A stretch of 59,481 nucleotides of DNA from Deltaproteobacteria bacterium (GTDB lineage Bacteria > Desulfobacterota > Desulfuromonadia > Geobacterales > Pseudopelobacteraceae), in contig JAJYBH010000003.1 of the NCBI GenBank assembly GCA_021779135.1, positions 1-59,481 on the forward strand. The letters are read 5' to 3'. The translations under genes and the position numbers were made by a program. The notes beneath the pieces were generated by a model that searched no databases, had not been told where the DNA came from, and worked only from the letters and a program-made list of their open reading frames with translations. Positions 10,210-19,510 of this stretch are shown here, in pieces. How positions within the stretch are numbered: the stretch's first letter is position 1; every line of letters starts with the position of its first letter.

Positions 10210-13200
10210 CTAGTGCAACCGCACCGACACGACCTTCGATGCGCCCGGCTCTTCCATGGTGATGCCGTAGAGCGTGTCGGCCACCTGCATGGTGGCCTTG
10301 TTGTGGGTGATGATAATAAACTGGGAAATGGCGCTCATCTCCCGGACCATCTCGTTGAAACGGCCGATGTTGGCATCGTCCAGCGGGGCATCCACTTCGT
10401 CCAGCAGACAGAAAGGGGTCGGCTTGATCAGAAAGATCGAGAAGATCAGCGCCACCGCAGTCAGCGCCTTTTCACCGCCAGACAGCAGGGTCACATTCTG
10501 CAGCTTCTTGCCGGGAGGCTGGACGATGATGTCGATACCGGTCTCCAGCAGGTCCTCTTCGTTGGTCAGGCGCAACTCGGCCCGGCCGCCGCAGAACAGG
10601 CGCGGAAAGACCTCCTGGAACTTGGCGTTGACCAGGTCATAGGTCTCCTGGAAACGCTGACGGGTGGTACGGTTGATACGCTGGATGGCCTGCTGGAGGC
10701 TGCGCAGGGACTCTTCCAGGTCATCCTTCTGCGCGGAGAGGAAGGTAAAGCGCTCCTCCATGCCGGCGTACTCATCGATAGCCATCAGGTTGACCTCACC
10801 CATCTCGTCCAGCAGCCGCTGCAGCACCACCTGGCGCTCACGGCGGGCGGGTTCGTCGAATTCAACCGCCTCCAGCCGGGCCAGCGCTTCAGCCATGGTG
10901 ATGCGGCTTTTCTCCAAAAGCCCCTGCTCCAGGTGTTCGGACCGCATGCTCAAGGTGGAAAAGCGCAGATTCAGCCCGGCCTGGGACTGGCGCACGGCAT
11001 CGCTTTCCTCGCGGAACTGCCGGGCCTGCGCCTCGGCGGCAGCCAGTTCGCTCCCGGCCGCATCGTAGGCGCCGCGCACCTCCGCCAGACGGGACTCCGC
11101 GGCCAGCTGCCGCCGCAAGAGTTCCTCCAGCCGCCCGCTGCCCGAGGTAATGGCTGTCTGCAGATGGAGCCGTTCGGCGCTCCCCTTTTCGGTATCCTCG
11201 CGGTCGGTAGTCATGCGCCGGAGCAGGTCCTGGCTCTGGCGCTCCAGGTCGGCGATGCCCCGCAGGTGCGCCTCATGCTGTTCACGCAGGGTGGCCACCT
11301 GCACCCGGATAGTGGTGACCCGTTCGCGGACAGCGGCCAGCTGTTCCCGGCGGGTGTCGAGTTCCGCCTTCAACCGGGCAACGGCCTGTTCCAGCTCCTG
11401 TGAGGCGCTGCCGGTTTCGGTCAGGCGCTCGGCCGTCAGCTTCAGTTCGGCCTCCAGACCCTCTTTTTCCTCGATCAGGTTGGCCGATTCCAGAGCCTGG
11501 ACCGCCAGACGCTCATCAACCCGCGCAATCTCGTCGGCGGCCTGCTGGCGGTCCTTGTGCAATCCGGCCAGCCTGAGCTCCATCTGGTGCACTTGGGCCC
11601 CGGTGGCCTTCAGCCCTTCGGCGGTCTCCTGGGATTGACGACGCAGATCGTCGCGCTCCTTGCCGAGAGCGGCGACTTCCAGTTCCAGTGCAACGACCTG
11701 AGCTTCCAGCTCCTTGATCTCCCGTTTTTTGTGGATGATGCCCTTCTGCACCTGGTCGGTGGAACCGCCGGTGACAATGCCCCCCTGGGCAGCCATATCG
11801 CCGCTGCGGGTAACGAATGAGAGCGTTGGGTGCGAACGGGCCAGCTCGATGGCCGATCCGATATCCTCCACCAGCAGGGCGCTGCCGAGCAGGTGCCGGA
11901 CCAAGCCGCTGCACGGCCCCGCAACCTTCACCTGGCCTGCCAGCGGGGTCGCTCCGTCCAGGACGGGGAGCGGCAGAGGGCCGGAATTCAGCGGCAAGGC
12001 CAGGCCGACACGGCCGCCGTTCTGTTCCCTGAGAAAGGTCAGAGACCTCACGGCCTCGGCATCACCGGCGCAGACGATAATACATTGCAGCCGGTCAGCC
12101 AGAACAGCCTCCACGGCGGCTTCCAGCTCCGGCGCCGTCTCGATGGAATCCGCCAGCAGGCCGCTGAAACCGGATTGCAGCTCCGTCGCCTTCATCAGGT
12201 TTTTTACACCCAGGCCATACCCGGCGAACTGGGCCTCCAGCTCTTTGAGGGAATGCAGTCGCGATGCGGCCCGGTTCAAGCTGTCCCGCCGGGCTTGCCA
12301 GAGCTTTTCCTGTTCCGGCAACCGTTTTTTGAGCTCATCTTCCTGGCTGCGCAGCCGTGTCAATTCGACCCGGCACTCCTCCTGCCCGGCCGTGGCCGCG
12401 GCAAGCTCACCATCCAGCTCCGCGGCGCGCCGGTGGGACAATGCCAGGCGCTCGGCCAACTGGATCTCCTCGCGGCCATGGCGCTCCAGGCGCTCGGACA
12501 CACCGGACAGGCGCTTGCGGGCAATCTCCTGGCGGCTTTTGAACTGGGCTGACTCAGACAGCGCCTCGAAGAGCTCCTTGCGGCGCCCTTCCAGCAGCCT
12601 TTGCAACTCCTCCTCGGACTCCTGCTGACTGGCCAGATCCATCTCCGCCTGTTGCAGGCCATCGGCCATGCCGGCTGATTCGACCGCCGACGTATCGCGC
12701 CGCAGCTCCAGCAGTTCCCGTTGCGCGGCGCACTCCTTCAGGCGCTGTTCCAGTTCGTCGGCCTCGGCTCCCCAGCGCGCCAGGCGCCCCTCCAGGCCGG
12801 CCAGCTCCTTGCGCTGGAACTCCAGGCCGCTCTCGGCCGCGCTGAATTCGCCTCTGATGCGGTAGATATCCTCCTGGGCGGTCGTCAGCACCTTCTCCGC
12901 CTCCAAAAGCCCCACCCGCGCCTGCTCCACCCGTACGTCACTCAGCGCCAGGGCGGAAAACACCTCGCGGATACGGTCATTGAGCGCGGCCAGTTCCTGC
13001 TCGGCCTGGCGGCACAGCTCCTGTGTTTCGCGGTACTCGCGGGCGGTGAAGAGCAGCTCGATCTCGCGCAGTTCGTCGCGGTGCTCGCGGAATTTCTCGG
13101 CTTTTTTGGCCTGGCGCTGCAACGAGGAGAGCTGGCGGCGGATCTCCCCCAGGACATCCGTCAGGCGGGTCAGGTTGTAACGGGTGGACTCGATCTTCTT

Positions 13201-13743
13201 CAGCGCCAGTTGCTTGCGTGATTTGAACTTGGTAACGCCGGCCGCCTCCTCGATCAGGAAGCGCCGCTCTTCGGGGCGTGAGTGGAGGATCTGGCCGATC
13301 TTTCCCTGTTCGATGATCGAGTAGGCACGGGTGCCGACACCGGTATCCATGAAGAGCTCGGTGATGTCCAGCAAACGGCAGGGGGTCTTGTTGATCAGGT
13401 AGTCGCTCTCACCGTCGCGGTACAGTCGCCGGGTAAGCTGGATCTCGGCGTAATCGAGATACCTGGCCGGCGCCCGGCCATCCTCGGTGGAGAAAACCAG
13501 CGACACCTCGGCCATACCGAGGGGGCGGCGGTTGTCGCTGCCGGCAAAGATCACATCCTCCATGGATTTGCCGCGCAGATGCTTGGCGGACTGCTCCCCC
13601 ATGCACCAGCGGATGGCATCCACGATGTTGGACTTGCCGCAGCCATTGGGGCCGACCACGCCGGTCACCCCCTGCTGGAAGTCAAGGACCACCTTATCGG
13701 CAAAGGATTTGAACCCTGATATTTCAAGTCGTTTGATTTTCAT
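10210..13743 (-). CDS. smc: Chromosome partition protein SMC
   Basis: A 1177-residue structural-maintenance-of-chromosomes ATPase. The start at 13743 gives the canonical MKIKRLEISGFKSFADK; the longer open frame adds an atypical 40 residues. Walker A GPNGCGKSN is at 31-39, two long coiled coils flank a hinge (about 500-660, with GRVGLALPLNSGPLPLP nearby), and the C-terminus has the LSGGEKALTAVAL signature and Walker B CLLDEVDAPLDDANI. SMC dimers load with ScpAB and help segregate DNA; scpAB are not in this window. The roadblock gene and ftsY follow after 93 bases without a gene. Confidence 0.97.
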   Translation of the reverse strand: MKIKRLEISGFKSFADKVVLDFQQGVTGVVGPNGCGKSNIVDAIRWCMGEQSAKHLRGKSMEDVIFAGSDNRRPLGMAEVSLVFSTEDGRAPARYLDYAEIQLTRRLYRDGESDYLINKTPCRLLDITELFMDTGVGTRAYSIIEQGKIGQILHSRPEERRFLIEEAAGVTKFKSRKQLALKKIESTRYNLTRLTDVLGEIRRQLSSLQRQAKKAEKFREHRDELREIELLFTAREYRETQELCRQAEQELAALNDRIREVFSALALSDVRVEQARVGLLEAEKVLTTAQEDIYRIRGEFSAAESGLEFQRKELAGLEGRLARWGAEADELEQRLKECAAQRELLELRRDTSAVESAGMADGLQQAEMDLASQQESEEELQRLLEGRRKELFEALSESAQFKSRQEIARKRLSGVSERLERHGREEIQLAERLALSHRRAAELDGELAAATAGQEECRVELTRLRSQEDELKKRLPEQEKLWQARRDSLNRAASRLHSLKELEAQFAGYGLGVKNLMKATELQSGFSGLLADSIETAPELEAAVEAVLADRLQCIIVCAGDAEAVRSLTFLREQNGGRVGLALPLNSGPLPLPVLDGATPLAGQVKVAGPCSGLVRHLLGSALLVEDIGSAIELARSHPTLSFVTRSGDMAAQGGIVTGGSTDQVQKGIIHKKREIKELEAQVVALELEVAALGKERDDLRRQSQETAEGLKATGAQVHQMELRLAGLHKDRQQAADEIARVDERLAVQALESANLIEEKEGLEAELKLTAERLTETGSASQELEQAVARLKAELDTRREQLAAVRERVTTIRVQVATLREQHEAHLRGIADLERQSQDLLRRMTTDREDTEKGSAERLHLQTAITSGSGRLEELLRRQLAAESRLAEVRGAYDAAGSELAAAEAQARQFREESDAVRQSQAGLNLRFSTLSMRSEHLEQGLLEKSRITMAEALARLEAVEFDEPARRERQVVLQRLLDEMGEVNLMAIDEYAGMEERFTFLSAQKDDLEESLRSLQQAIQRINRTTRQRFQETYDLVNAKFQEVFPRLFCGGRAELRLTNEEDLLETGIDIIVQPPGKKLQNVTLLSGGEKALTAVALIFSIFLIKPTPFCLLDEVDAPLDDANIGRFNEMVREMSAISQFIIITHNKATMQVADTLYGITMEEPGASKVVSVRLH

Positions 13744-13819
13744 GGAATTGCGTACTTTATCAGAGGCAGGGAAAAAATGTCCAGCGGGATATCGAGGCAC
13801 TGGCAAGGAACAAACAAAT

Positions 13820-13846
13820 GCCCGCTGAATGCCGGCTTCAGCGGGC
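13820..13846 (-). terminator. Terminator after the lone receiver gene
   Basis: Minus-strand hairpin GCCCGCTGAA/TTCAGCGGGC (arms 13837-13846 and 13820-13829, 7-base loop) followed by ATTTGTTTGTT. It lies between the receiver gene and smc and probably ends the kinase-receiver transcript. Confidence 0.6.
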
Positions 13847-13875
13847 TTGGCCCGGTCCTGCATCGAGGGGGTTTT

Positions 13876-13981
13876 TCAGTCTGAAAAACGTAGCCGGACA
13901 CGGCCCGGCTCCAGAGAGGCCTTTACCTTCACGGAGCCGTCTGCGCCCCAGGGACTGAAACCGGAATAGCGGGCCAGCTTA
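13876..13981 (-). other. Coding-like 35-codon stretch in the +1 frame after the receiver stop
   Basis: Immediately after the receiver gene's TTT TGA, the +1 frame is open for 35 codons (DKLARYSGFSPWG…, ending …VRLRFSD) and stops at 13876-13878. Codons are GC-rich at third positions like the neighbours, and the end has alternating beta-type residues. It could be the lost C-terminus of the receiver protein after an indel in the A5/T4 run, a product of +1 frameshifting at UUU-UGA, or chance. Confidence 0.35.
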
Positions 13982-14539
13982 TCAAAATTTTTCCGTCTCG
14001 CACTCTTCGATGATCTTGGCAAGTTCATCGTCGCTGATATCCGGCAGCACAAAGGTGCCCTTGGCGTTTCTCTGCACGCGGGTTATGCCGGGGTAGCGTT
14101 TTTCCAGGACCCTGATCTCCAGTGCCTGGTTTTTGACCGTTGCCAGCAGGCGGCTGTTCTCAGCCTCCAGGTCATATTTTTCGATTGCCGACAGCAGGGC
14201 GAAACGCAGTTGGGTGTCATCCCAGGGTTTCGAGAAGAAGCGATAGATCTCTCCCATGTTGACCGCCCGCATGGCGGCATCCAGGGTGGCGTGGCCGGTC
14301 AGAAGGATGCGGACGGTCTGGGGCGAGCGCCGCTTCACCTCGGCCAGCAGCTCCGAACCCTGCATCCCCACCATGCGCTCGTCGGAAACGATCACCTTGA
14401 CGGTCTTGCCTTCCATGAGCTCAAGGGCCTCCTGCCCGCTGGTGGCGGTAATCACCTCGAAAGGTTCATCTATCAGTGCCCGGGTCAGTGCAGACAAAAC
14501 GTTTGCTTCGTCGTCTACCAGCATAACCAGATCGTTCAT
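13982..14539 (-). CDS. Single-domain response regulator with C-terminal helical tail
   Basis: A 185-residue protein starting MNDLVMLVDDEANVL at 14539, with GGGAGA about 6 bases upstream. The receiver domain (1-120) has the acidic pocket DD at 9-10, phospho-acceptor Asp53 in VSDERM, and the conserved Lys in FFSKPWDD. A helical tail of 60 residues follows with no DNA-binding or enzymatic domain. It lies downstream of the PAS kinase at 14704-16938 and is probably its partner. The YRFFSKPWDD segment resembles the receivers at 19071, 21491 and 22480, suggesting duplication within this island. The gene may be frameshifted at its 3' end. Confidence 0.88.
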   Translation of the reverse strand: MNDLVMLVDDEANVLSALTRALIDEPFEVITATSGQEALELMEGKTVKVIVSDERMVGMQGSELLAEVKRRSPQTVRILLTGHATLDAAMRAVNMGEIYRFFSKPWDDTQLRFALLSAIEKYDLEAENSRLLATVKNQALEIRVLEKRYPGITRVQRNAKGTFVLPDISDDELAKIIEECETEKF

Positions 14540-14703
14540 AATCCGTCTCCCTTGGGTCATTATCAACTGTTCAGATTGATCGACACACTGTTATCATCGG
14601 CCAGGTTTCCTTGGATATCTACTGCAATACCACACACAAAGCAAGCGGCAACATAAAAACCCTGTCCGTTTGTTCGCGGACTGAATCGGATTAGGATCCG
14701 GTG

Positions 14704-16938
14704 TCATTTCCGGCCCCCATCAGCATGGTTGAGCGGTAGTCTCACCGTCACGGTGGTTCCCTTGCCAAGCTCACTTTCTATACTCATCACGCCACCATGC
14801 TTCTTGATGATGTCGTAGCTGATCGAAAGCCCCAGTCCGGTACCTTTGCCAACCTCTTTCGTGGTAAAAAACGGCTCGAAGATACGGGGCAGGTTTTCCG
14901 GGGTGATGCCCTTGCCGGTGTCGCTGATGCATACGACGATGTTGCCGCCTTCACTGAACGTCTTGACACGGATGGTACCGCGCCCCTCGATGGCGTGGGC
15001 CGCATTGACCAGCAGGTTCACGAATACCTGGTGGAGCTTTTGAGGGTAACAGGTCAGCAGAGGCAGCGACGGGTCATAATCGCGCTCGACATCCGCCACA
15101 TATTTTATCTCGTTGCGCGCCATATTGAGGGTGCTGTCCAGGCAGTCGTTGATGCTGAACGGCTTGCACTGGTCCTCATCCTCGTGTGAGAAGCTCTTCA
15201 GGTCGCGAACAATGCGGCGCACCCGTTCCGCGCCATCCTGCGACTCTTCCAGCAGCGTGCTGATATCGTTCAGGATGAAGTCGATCTTCATCCTGGCGCG
15301 CATGTCGTTCATCAGCGCCACGGTCTCCGGGTCACCACGGTCCTGCAGCGCTTCAATCAGGGAGGTCTCAAAGGCGCCCAACTTTTGCATGTACTTGCCC
15401 ATGGTAGTCAGATTGCTGGAGATAAAGCCCATCGGGTTGTTGATCTCGTGGGCCACACCAGCGGCAAGTTGACCGATGGAGGCCATTTTTTCCTGCTGAA
15501 AGGCCTGGGCCTGGGCCTGCTGCAGTTCGATGGAGGCCTTCTGGAGATCGTCATTCATCTTGCGCAACTCGGTGGTTTCGTGGATGGTGACCACCGAACC
15601 GCGTACCTCGTTGGTTCCTTTCTGCTTCAGTTCGTTGAAAATCAGTTCAAAATGGCGTGTGCCCCCCGAGTAGGTCATCTGTCCGCCGTCGTCGTCGCAA
15701 CTGACGATCTCCATACCGCAACCTTTCAGCAGGTCCAGACTGTTCATGCCCAGTATCCGGGCGTAGGTGAGGCCCGTAAAGGTGGTGACGGCGCGGTTGC
15801 AGCGCGTGATGGCGCCTGTAGGATCGCACATCATCACCATTTCCTGGATGCTGTCCATGGTGTCCTCCCACTCTTGCTTGGCCAGGTGTATCCGGGAGAA
15901 CATCGCATTCAGTTCCGCGTGCTTGAGCAGGAGTTCTTCGGTATTGTTCACCAGCTCCGCTTCATAAATTTTTCGTCCGGTGATATCTTCATTGACCGCC
16001 AGATAGCGGAGGATCCTGCCCTGACCGTCCTTTATCGGCGCAATGGAAGCGCTTTCCCAGTACAGCTCACCACTCTTCTTCCGGTTGTGGAGCTCACCAT
16101 GCCAGATGCCGCCCCGGGAAATGGTCCGCCACATCTCGGCATACTGTTCCTGCGTCGTCTCCCCTGATTTGAGGATCCGCGGATTCTGTCCAAGCGCCTC
16201 GGCGGCGCTGTAGCCGGTCAGCGTGCAGAACTTTTGGTTGACGTACTCTATCGTACCGTCAAGGTTGGTAATAAGGATCGAGTTGGGATTGTTGTCAACG
16301 GCCCAGGAGAGGATGTGCTGTTTTTCCTCTGCCAGCTTACGCTCGGTAAGGTCGCGCAGGGTTTCTATGGCTGCGACTTTGCGACTGTTGTTGTCATAGA
16401 TCGGGGCTGCGTCAAAAAACAGGTAGCGCCGCCGGCCATTGACATTGTCATACCACCCCTCTGATTGCAGCCCATTCTGGACATGCTGCGAAAGGCGGCA
16501 GAAGCTGTAAAGCTGATCCAGCTGTTCCCCTTCGCCCGACAGTATGATGTCCGCCAGTACCGGCCGCTTGGCCGGATAAAACGGCTCCCACTGGCGGGCA
16601 GTCCCCACCATCTCTTCCGACTTCAAGCCGGTCAGGTCTTCCATGGCGCTGTTCCAGACCAGGATGCGGTGTTCGGCATCCAGTACAAATACCGGCACTG
16701 CGGCCTTGTTGACGAGCTGGTAGGCGAACACCCTTTTGTAGCGCATCTCGATCAGCATCTGCCAGAAAACCAGCAGTGACGCCAGTACAATCAGTGCGAA
16801 CGCAATGGCAAAGAATTGATGGTTGAACTGAACAACGTCCATGGCGGCCGACGACACCAAAGCGATGAGCGACATCACCACGGCGCATATCGTGATTTTT
16901 AATCTGAGAGAGAAGTTTCTGGAAATGTCAGGCGTCAT
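14704..16938 (-). CDS. Membrane PAS-domain sensor histidine kinase
   Basis: A 744-residue kinase with two close membrane segments (about 13-33 and 40-62) and almost no periplasmic loop. It has three PAS regions (near 80-200, 210-325 and 345-460), a HisKA domain with the phospho-acceptor in [14 protein letters not shown], and a catalytic domain ending in [20 protein letters not shown]. The lack of a periplasmic domain implies that a cytoplasmic or membrane signal is sensed by PAS. Its PAS2 and PAS1 regions closely resemble those of the kinase at 34881-38006. A good promoter lies upstream, and a receiver gene follows 164 bases downstream. Confidence 0.93.
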   Translation of the reverse strand: MTPDISRNFSLRLKITICAVVMSLIALVSSAAMDVVQFNHQFFAIAFALIVLASLLVFWQMLIEMRYKRVFAYQLVNKAAVPVFVLDAEHRILVWNSAMEDLTGLKSEEMVGTARQWEPFYPAKRPVLADIILSGEGEQLDQLYSFCRLSQHVQNGLQSEGWYDNVNGRRRYLFFDAAPIYDNNSRKVAAIETLRDLTERKLAEEKQHILSWAVDNNPNSILITNLDGTIEYVNQKFCTLTGYSAAEALGQNPRILKSGETTQEQYAEMWRTISRGGIWHGELHNRKKSGELYWESASIAPIKDGQGRILRYLAVNEDITGRKIYEAELVNNTEELLLKHAELNAMFSRIHLAKQEWEDTMDSIQEMVMMCDPTGAITRCNRAVTTFTGLTYARILGMNSLDLLKGCGMEIVSCDDDGGQMTYSGGTRHFELIFNELKQKGTNEVRGSVVTIHETTELRKMNDDLQKASIELQQAQAQAFQQEKMASIGQLAAGVAHEINNPMGFISSNLTTMGKYMQKLGAFETSLIEALQDRGDPETVALMNDMRARMKIDFILNDISTLLEESQDGAERVRRIVRDLKSFSHEDEDQCKPFSINDCLDSTLNMARNEIKYVADVERDYDPSLPLLTCYPQKLHQVFVNLLVNAAHAIEGRGTIRVKTFSEGGNIVVCISDTGKGITPENLPRIFEPFFTTKEVGKGTGLGLSISYDIIKKHGGVMSIESELGKGTTVTVRLPLNHADGGRK

Positions 16939-17014
16939 TGGTTCCCGGCCTACGGCGAATTTACTATAATTATTGCTTCTACAGACTCATGACGCTGTCC
17001 AGCAGCGGCGTGAA

Positions 17015-17043
17015 TTTATACTATACTGCACTCCGCATGCCAA
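17015..17043 (-). promoter_or_regulatory. Sigma-70-type promoter of the PAS kinase
   Basis: TTGGCA (17038-17043) and TATAAA (17015-17020) are spaced by 17 bases on the minus strand, about 80 bases before the kinase ATG. This separates the kinase-receiver pair from the operon upstream of it. Confidence 0.65.
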
Positions 17044-17094
17044 CCCTCACCGTTCGAGGTACAGCATAAACGTTTCAGGTTAACCGCCCGAATT

Positions 17095-18948
17095 TCAGGA
17101 GGCACGGCCGGTTCCGCAGAATGGACAGTTCTGCCATCCTTCTTCCAGCGGCATGCGGCAGCTCTTGCAGCAGTTGTGCCGGAACGACCCGCAGTGGGGA
17201 CAGAACAGAAATTTGGAATCGATGTTTTTCCCGCAGGACTCGCAGGCCCGCTCCATCTTGACCGTCGGGCCGACGACCCGCAGCACCTCATCCAGAGTAG
17301 TCCAGCCCCGGCGCACCTTTTCCAGTCCATCTTCCAGCAGGGTCTTCATGCCATTGTTGCGGGCCAGATTGAGCACTTCGGATTCGCGGTAATCCGAGCC
17401 GATCATCTGCCGGAAATCATCATTCATCACAAACAGCTCATATACGCCGACCCGGCCGCGATAGCCGGTATTGTTGCACTGGGGGCATCCCCGGCCGTTG
17501 GTCACCTCGCCACCGAAGTAATCCTGCGGCAGCCGCAGCAGATCCAACAGCGCGGCATCGGGTGCGGCCTTGGCCGCGCAGCCGCTGCAAATCTTGCGCA
17601 CCAGACGCTGGGCAAACACACCTTCCAGGGCCGATGCGATGATATAGGGCTTGATGCCCATATCAATCAACCGGGTGATGGAGGCCACCGAACTGTTGGT
17701 GTGCAGGGTGGTCAGCACCATGTGGCCGGTCAGGGCGGCCTTGAAGGCCGTGTCGGCGGTCTCGAAATCACGCATTTCGCCCACGAGGATCACATCCGGG
17801 TCCTGGCGCAGGGTTGCCCGTAACACCTGGGCAAAAGAGAGGCCGATCTTCTCGTGGATAGAGACCTGGTTGGCCTCCTCCAGAAAATATTCCACCGGTT
17901 CCTCAATGGTTTCGAAGTTCTTGCTGCTGTTCATCATGGCCGCCAGCAGCGAATAGAGCATGGTGGTCTTGCCGCTTCCGGTCGGGCCGGTGGCGATGAC
18001 CACCCCCTGCGGTTTGCGGGTGATGATGGCTATGTTGCGGAAGTCATCCTCCAGCACACCCAGCTCATCCAGATGTTTGATGGCGGAGCTTTTATCGAGA
18101 ATGCGCATGACGATCTTCTCGCCGTTGATGGTTGGCAGCGACGAAACGCGCATGTCGACGACACGGGTGCCGGCCTTGACGGTAATGCGTCCGTCCTGGG
18201 GGCGGCGGCGTTCGGAAATGTCCATCTTGGACAGGATCTTGATCCGCGAAATAACGGCCGGGTGCAGATCGGCCGGGATCTTGATCTTGGAGTGCAGCAT
18301 GCCGTCGATACGGTAACGGATGACGGTGTACTTGGTTTTGGCCTCGATATGGATGTCGCTGGCGCCGTAGCGGATCGCCTCGGAAATGATGGCGTTGACG
18401 ATGCGGATGACGGGCGGCACCTTGGACGAACCGATCAGTTCCTCGACGCTGGCCTCTTTCTCTTCCTCGTCGAGAATTATGTCGATCTCGTCCAGCGGTT
18501 CCAGATCCTCGAAATCCTGTTCTCCGGAACCTTCGGCCACACTCCAGGCCTGGGTTATCTTCTCGACTATCTGTGAGGAGGCGGCCAGCAGCGGCACCAC
18601 CCGCAGGCTCGTTACCCGGCCGATATTGTCGCAGGTGACGATATCGGAGGGGTCCGCCATGGCAACCGTCAGGTTGTTCCCCTCCAGCCTGACCGGCACC
18701 AGACGGTTCTTCTCGCACAGATCCCTCGGCAGGCAGCGCGCCACGTTGTGGGGGATATTCACTTCGCGCAGGTCGATGTATTCGACCCCCAAATGTTTCT
18801 GCAGCACGGCTATGATCTGGGATTCGGTCAAGATACCGGCCCTGATGAAGAAATCACCCAGAAATTCGTTGGAATCCCTCTGCTTGCGTGCCAGGTCCAG
18901 CTCCTGGGTGCCGATGAGGGCCGACTTGACCAGAAGGTCCCCCAGCAT
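17095..18948 (-). CDS. PilB/GspE-type ATPase with MshEN-like N-terminus and zinc ribbons (3' part of a frameshifted gene)
   Basis: A 617-residue hexameric secretion/pilus-assembly ATPase. Residues 1-60 carry two repeats of the LGDLL…G…Q pattern seen in MshEN domains, which bind cyclic-di-GMP in MshE. The core has Walker A GPTGSGKT (321-328), GEMRDFETADTA (Asp/Walker B), the His box MVLTTLHTNSSV, and the CSGC…CPQC zinc site. An unusual tail adds two more CxxC zinc ribbons (CESCGKN…CPHCG, CKSC…CPFCG). The frame is open upstream of the first ATG and continues the receiver gene at 19071-19508 if one G is restored, so the ATG at 18948 is probably not the native start. Confidence 0.85.
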   Translation of the reverse strand: MLGDLLVKSALIGTQELDLARKQRDSNEFLGDFFIRAGILTESQIIAVLQKHLGVEYIDLREVNIPHNVARCLPRDLCEKNRLVPVRLEGNNLTVAMADPSDIVTCDNIGRVTSLRVVPLLAASSQIVEKITQAWSVAEGSGEQDFEDLEPLDEIDIILDEEEKEASVEELIGSSKVPPVIRIVNAIISEAIRYGASDIHIEAKTKYTVIRYRIDGMLHSKIKIPADLHPAVISRIKILSKMDISERRRPQDGRITVKAGTRVVDMRVSSLPTINGEKIVMRILDKSSAIKHLDELGVLEDDFRNIAIITRKPQGVVIATGPTGSGKTTMLYSLLAAMMNSSKNFETIEEPVEYFLEEANQVSIHEKIGLSFAQVLRATLRQDPDVILVGEMRDFETADTAFKAALTGHMVLTTLHTNSSVASITRLIDMGIKPYIIASALEGVFAQRLVRKICSGCAAKAAPDAALLDLLRLPQDYFGGEVTNGRGCPQCNNTGYRGRVGVYELFVMNDDFRQMIGSDYRESEVLNLARNNGMKTLLEDGLEKVRRGWTTLDEVLRVVGPTVKMERACESCGKNIDSKFLFCPHCGSFRHNCCKSCRMPLEEGWQNCPFCGTGRAS

Positions 18949-19070
18949 GCCGCGATTCTGCTCGAACAGCCCGGCAAAGCTCTTGATCTTGGTCTGCTGC
19001 TGGCGGGCAATGTCCTTCAGACGCCGGTTTTCCAGCGTCAGGATGTACTGCTGCAGGGCCAGACTGACGG

Positions 19071-19508
19071 TCAGCCGCAGATCTTCGTCATTCCAGGGCT
19101 TGGTGATGAACTTGTAGACCGCCCCCTCCTTGACCGCCCCATGATGGAGTTAACGTCGGCATGGCCGGTCAGCATGATGCGGATCGTCTCCGGATATTTC
19201 TCGCGAACGATCTTGAGCAGTTCCGCACCGCTCATGACCGGCATGCGGTGGTCGCTGACAATCAGATGTACCGGTTCCCGCTCCAGGATTTCCAGCGCCT
19301 TGCGGGCCGACGAAGCGGTCAGTATGGTGTAATTTTCGTCGATGAAGATGCGGCTCAGCGCATGCAGTACGTTCTCTTCGTCATCCACGAACAGGAGTGT
19401 GAAGGTGCGCTCGGCCGCGGGATGAGCATCCGGATCAACCAGCTCCTCAGGCACCTCGGACAGTTTCTGGCCACCCATGTTTTTGAACAGTTCAGCGTAC
19501 TTCGACAT
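19071..19508 (-). CDS. Receiver domain, 5' part of a receiver-PilB/GspE fusion (frameshifted)
   Basis: As read, 145 residues with a receiver domain: acidic pocket near residues 42-43 and phospho-acceptor Asp86 in IVSDHRMP. After …LTGHADVNSIMG the frame degenerates (RSRRGRSTSSS…). Adding one G at the C-run 19137-19140 (plus strand) restores AVKEGAVYKFITKPWNDEDL, the expected end of a receiver. It then runs without a stop through LTLENRRLKDIARQQQ into the ATPase, making a fusion of about 800 residues. The start lies 2 bases after the upstream kinase stop. Either the gene is broken or the base was missed in sequencing. Confidence 0.85.
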   Translation of the reverse strand: MSKYAELFKNMGGQKLSEVPEELVDPDAHPAAERTFTLLFVDDEENVLHALSRIFIDENYTILTASSARKALEILEREPVHLIVSDHRMPVMSGAELLKIVREKYPETIRIMLTGHADVNSIMGRSRRGRSTSSSPSPGMTKICG

Positions 19509-19510
19509 GC

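Noticed and set aside
10213-11403. A 396-codon plus-strand open frame opposite smc
   Set aside because: Antisense shadow of the smc coiled-coil and head region.
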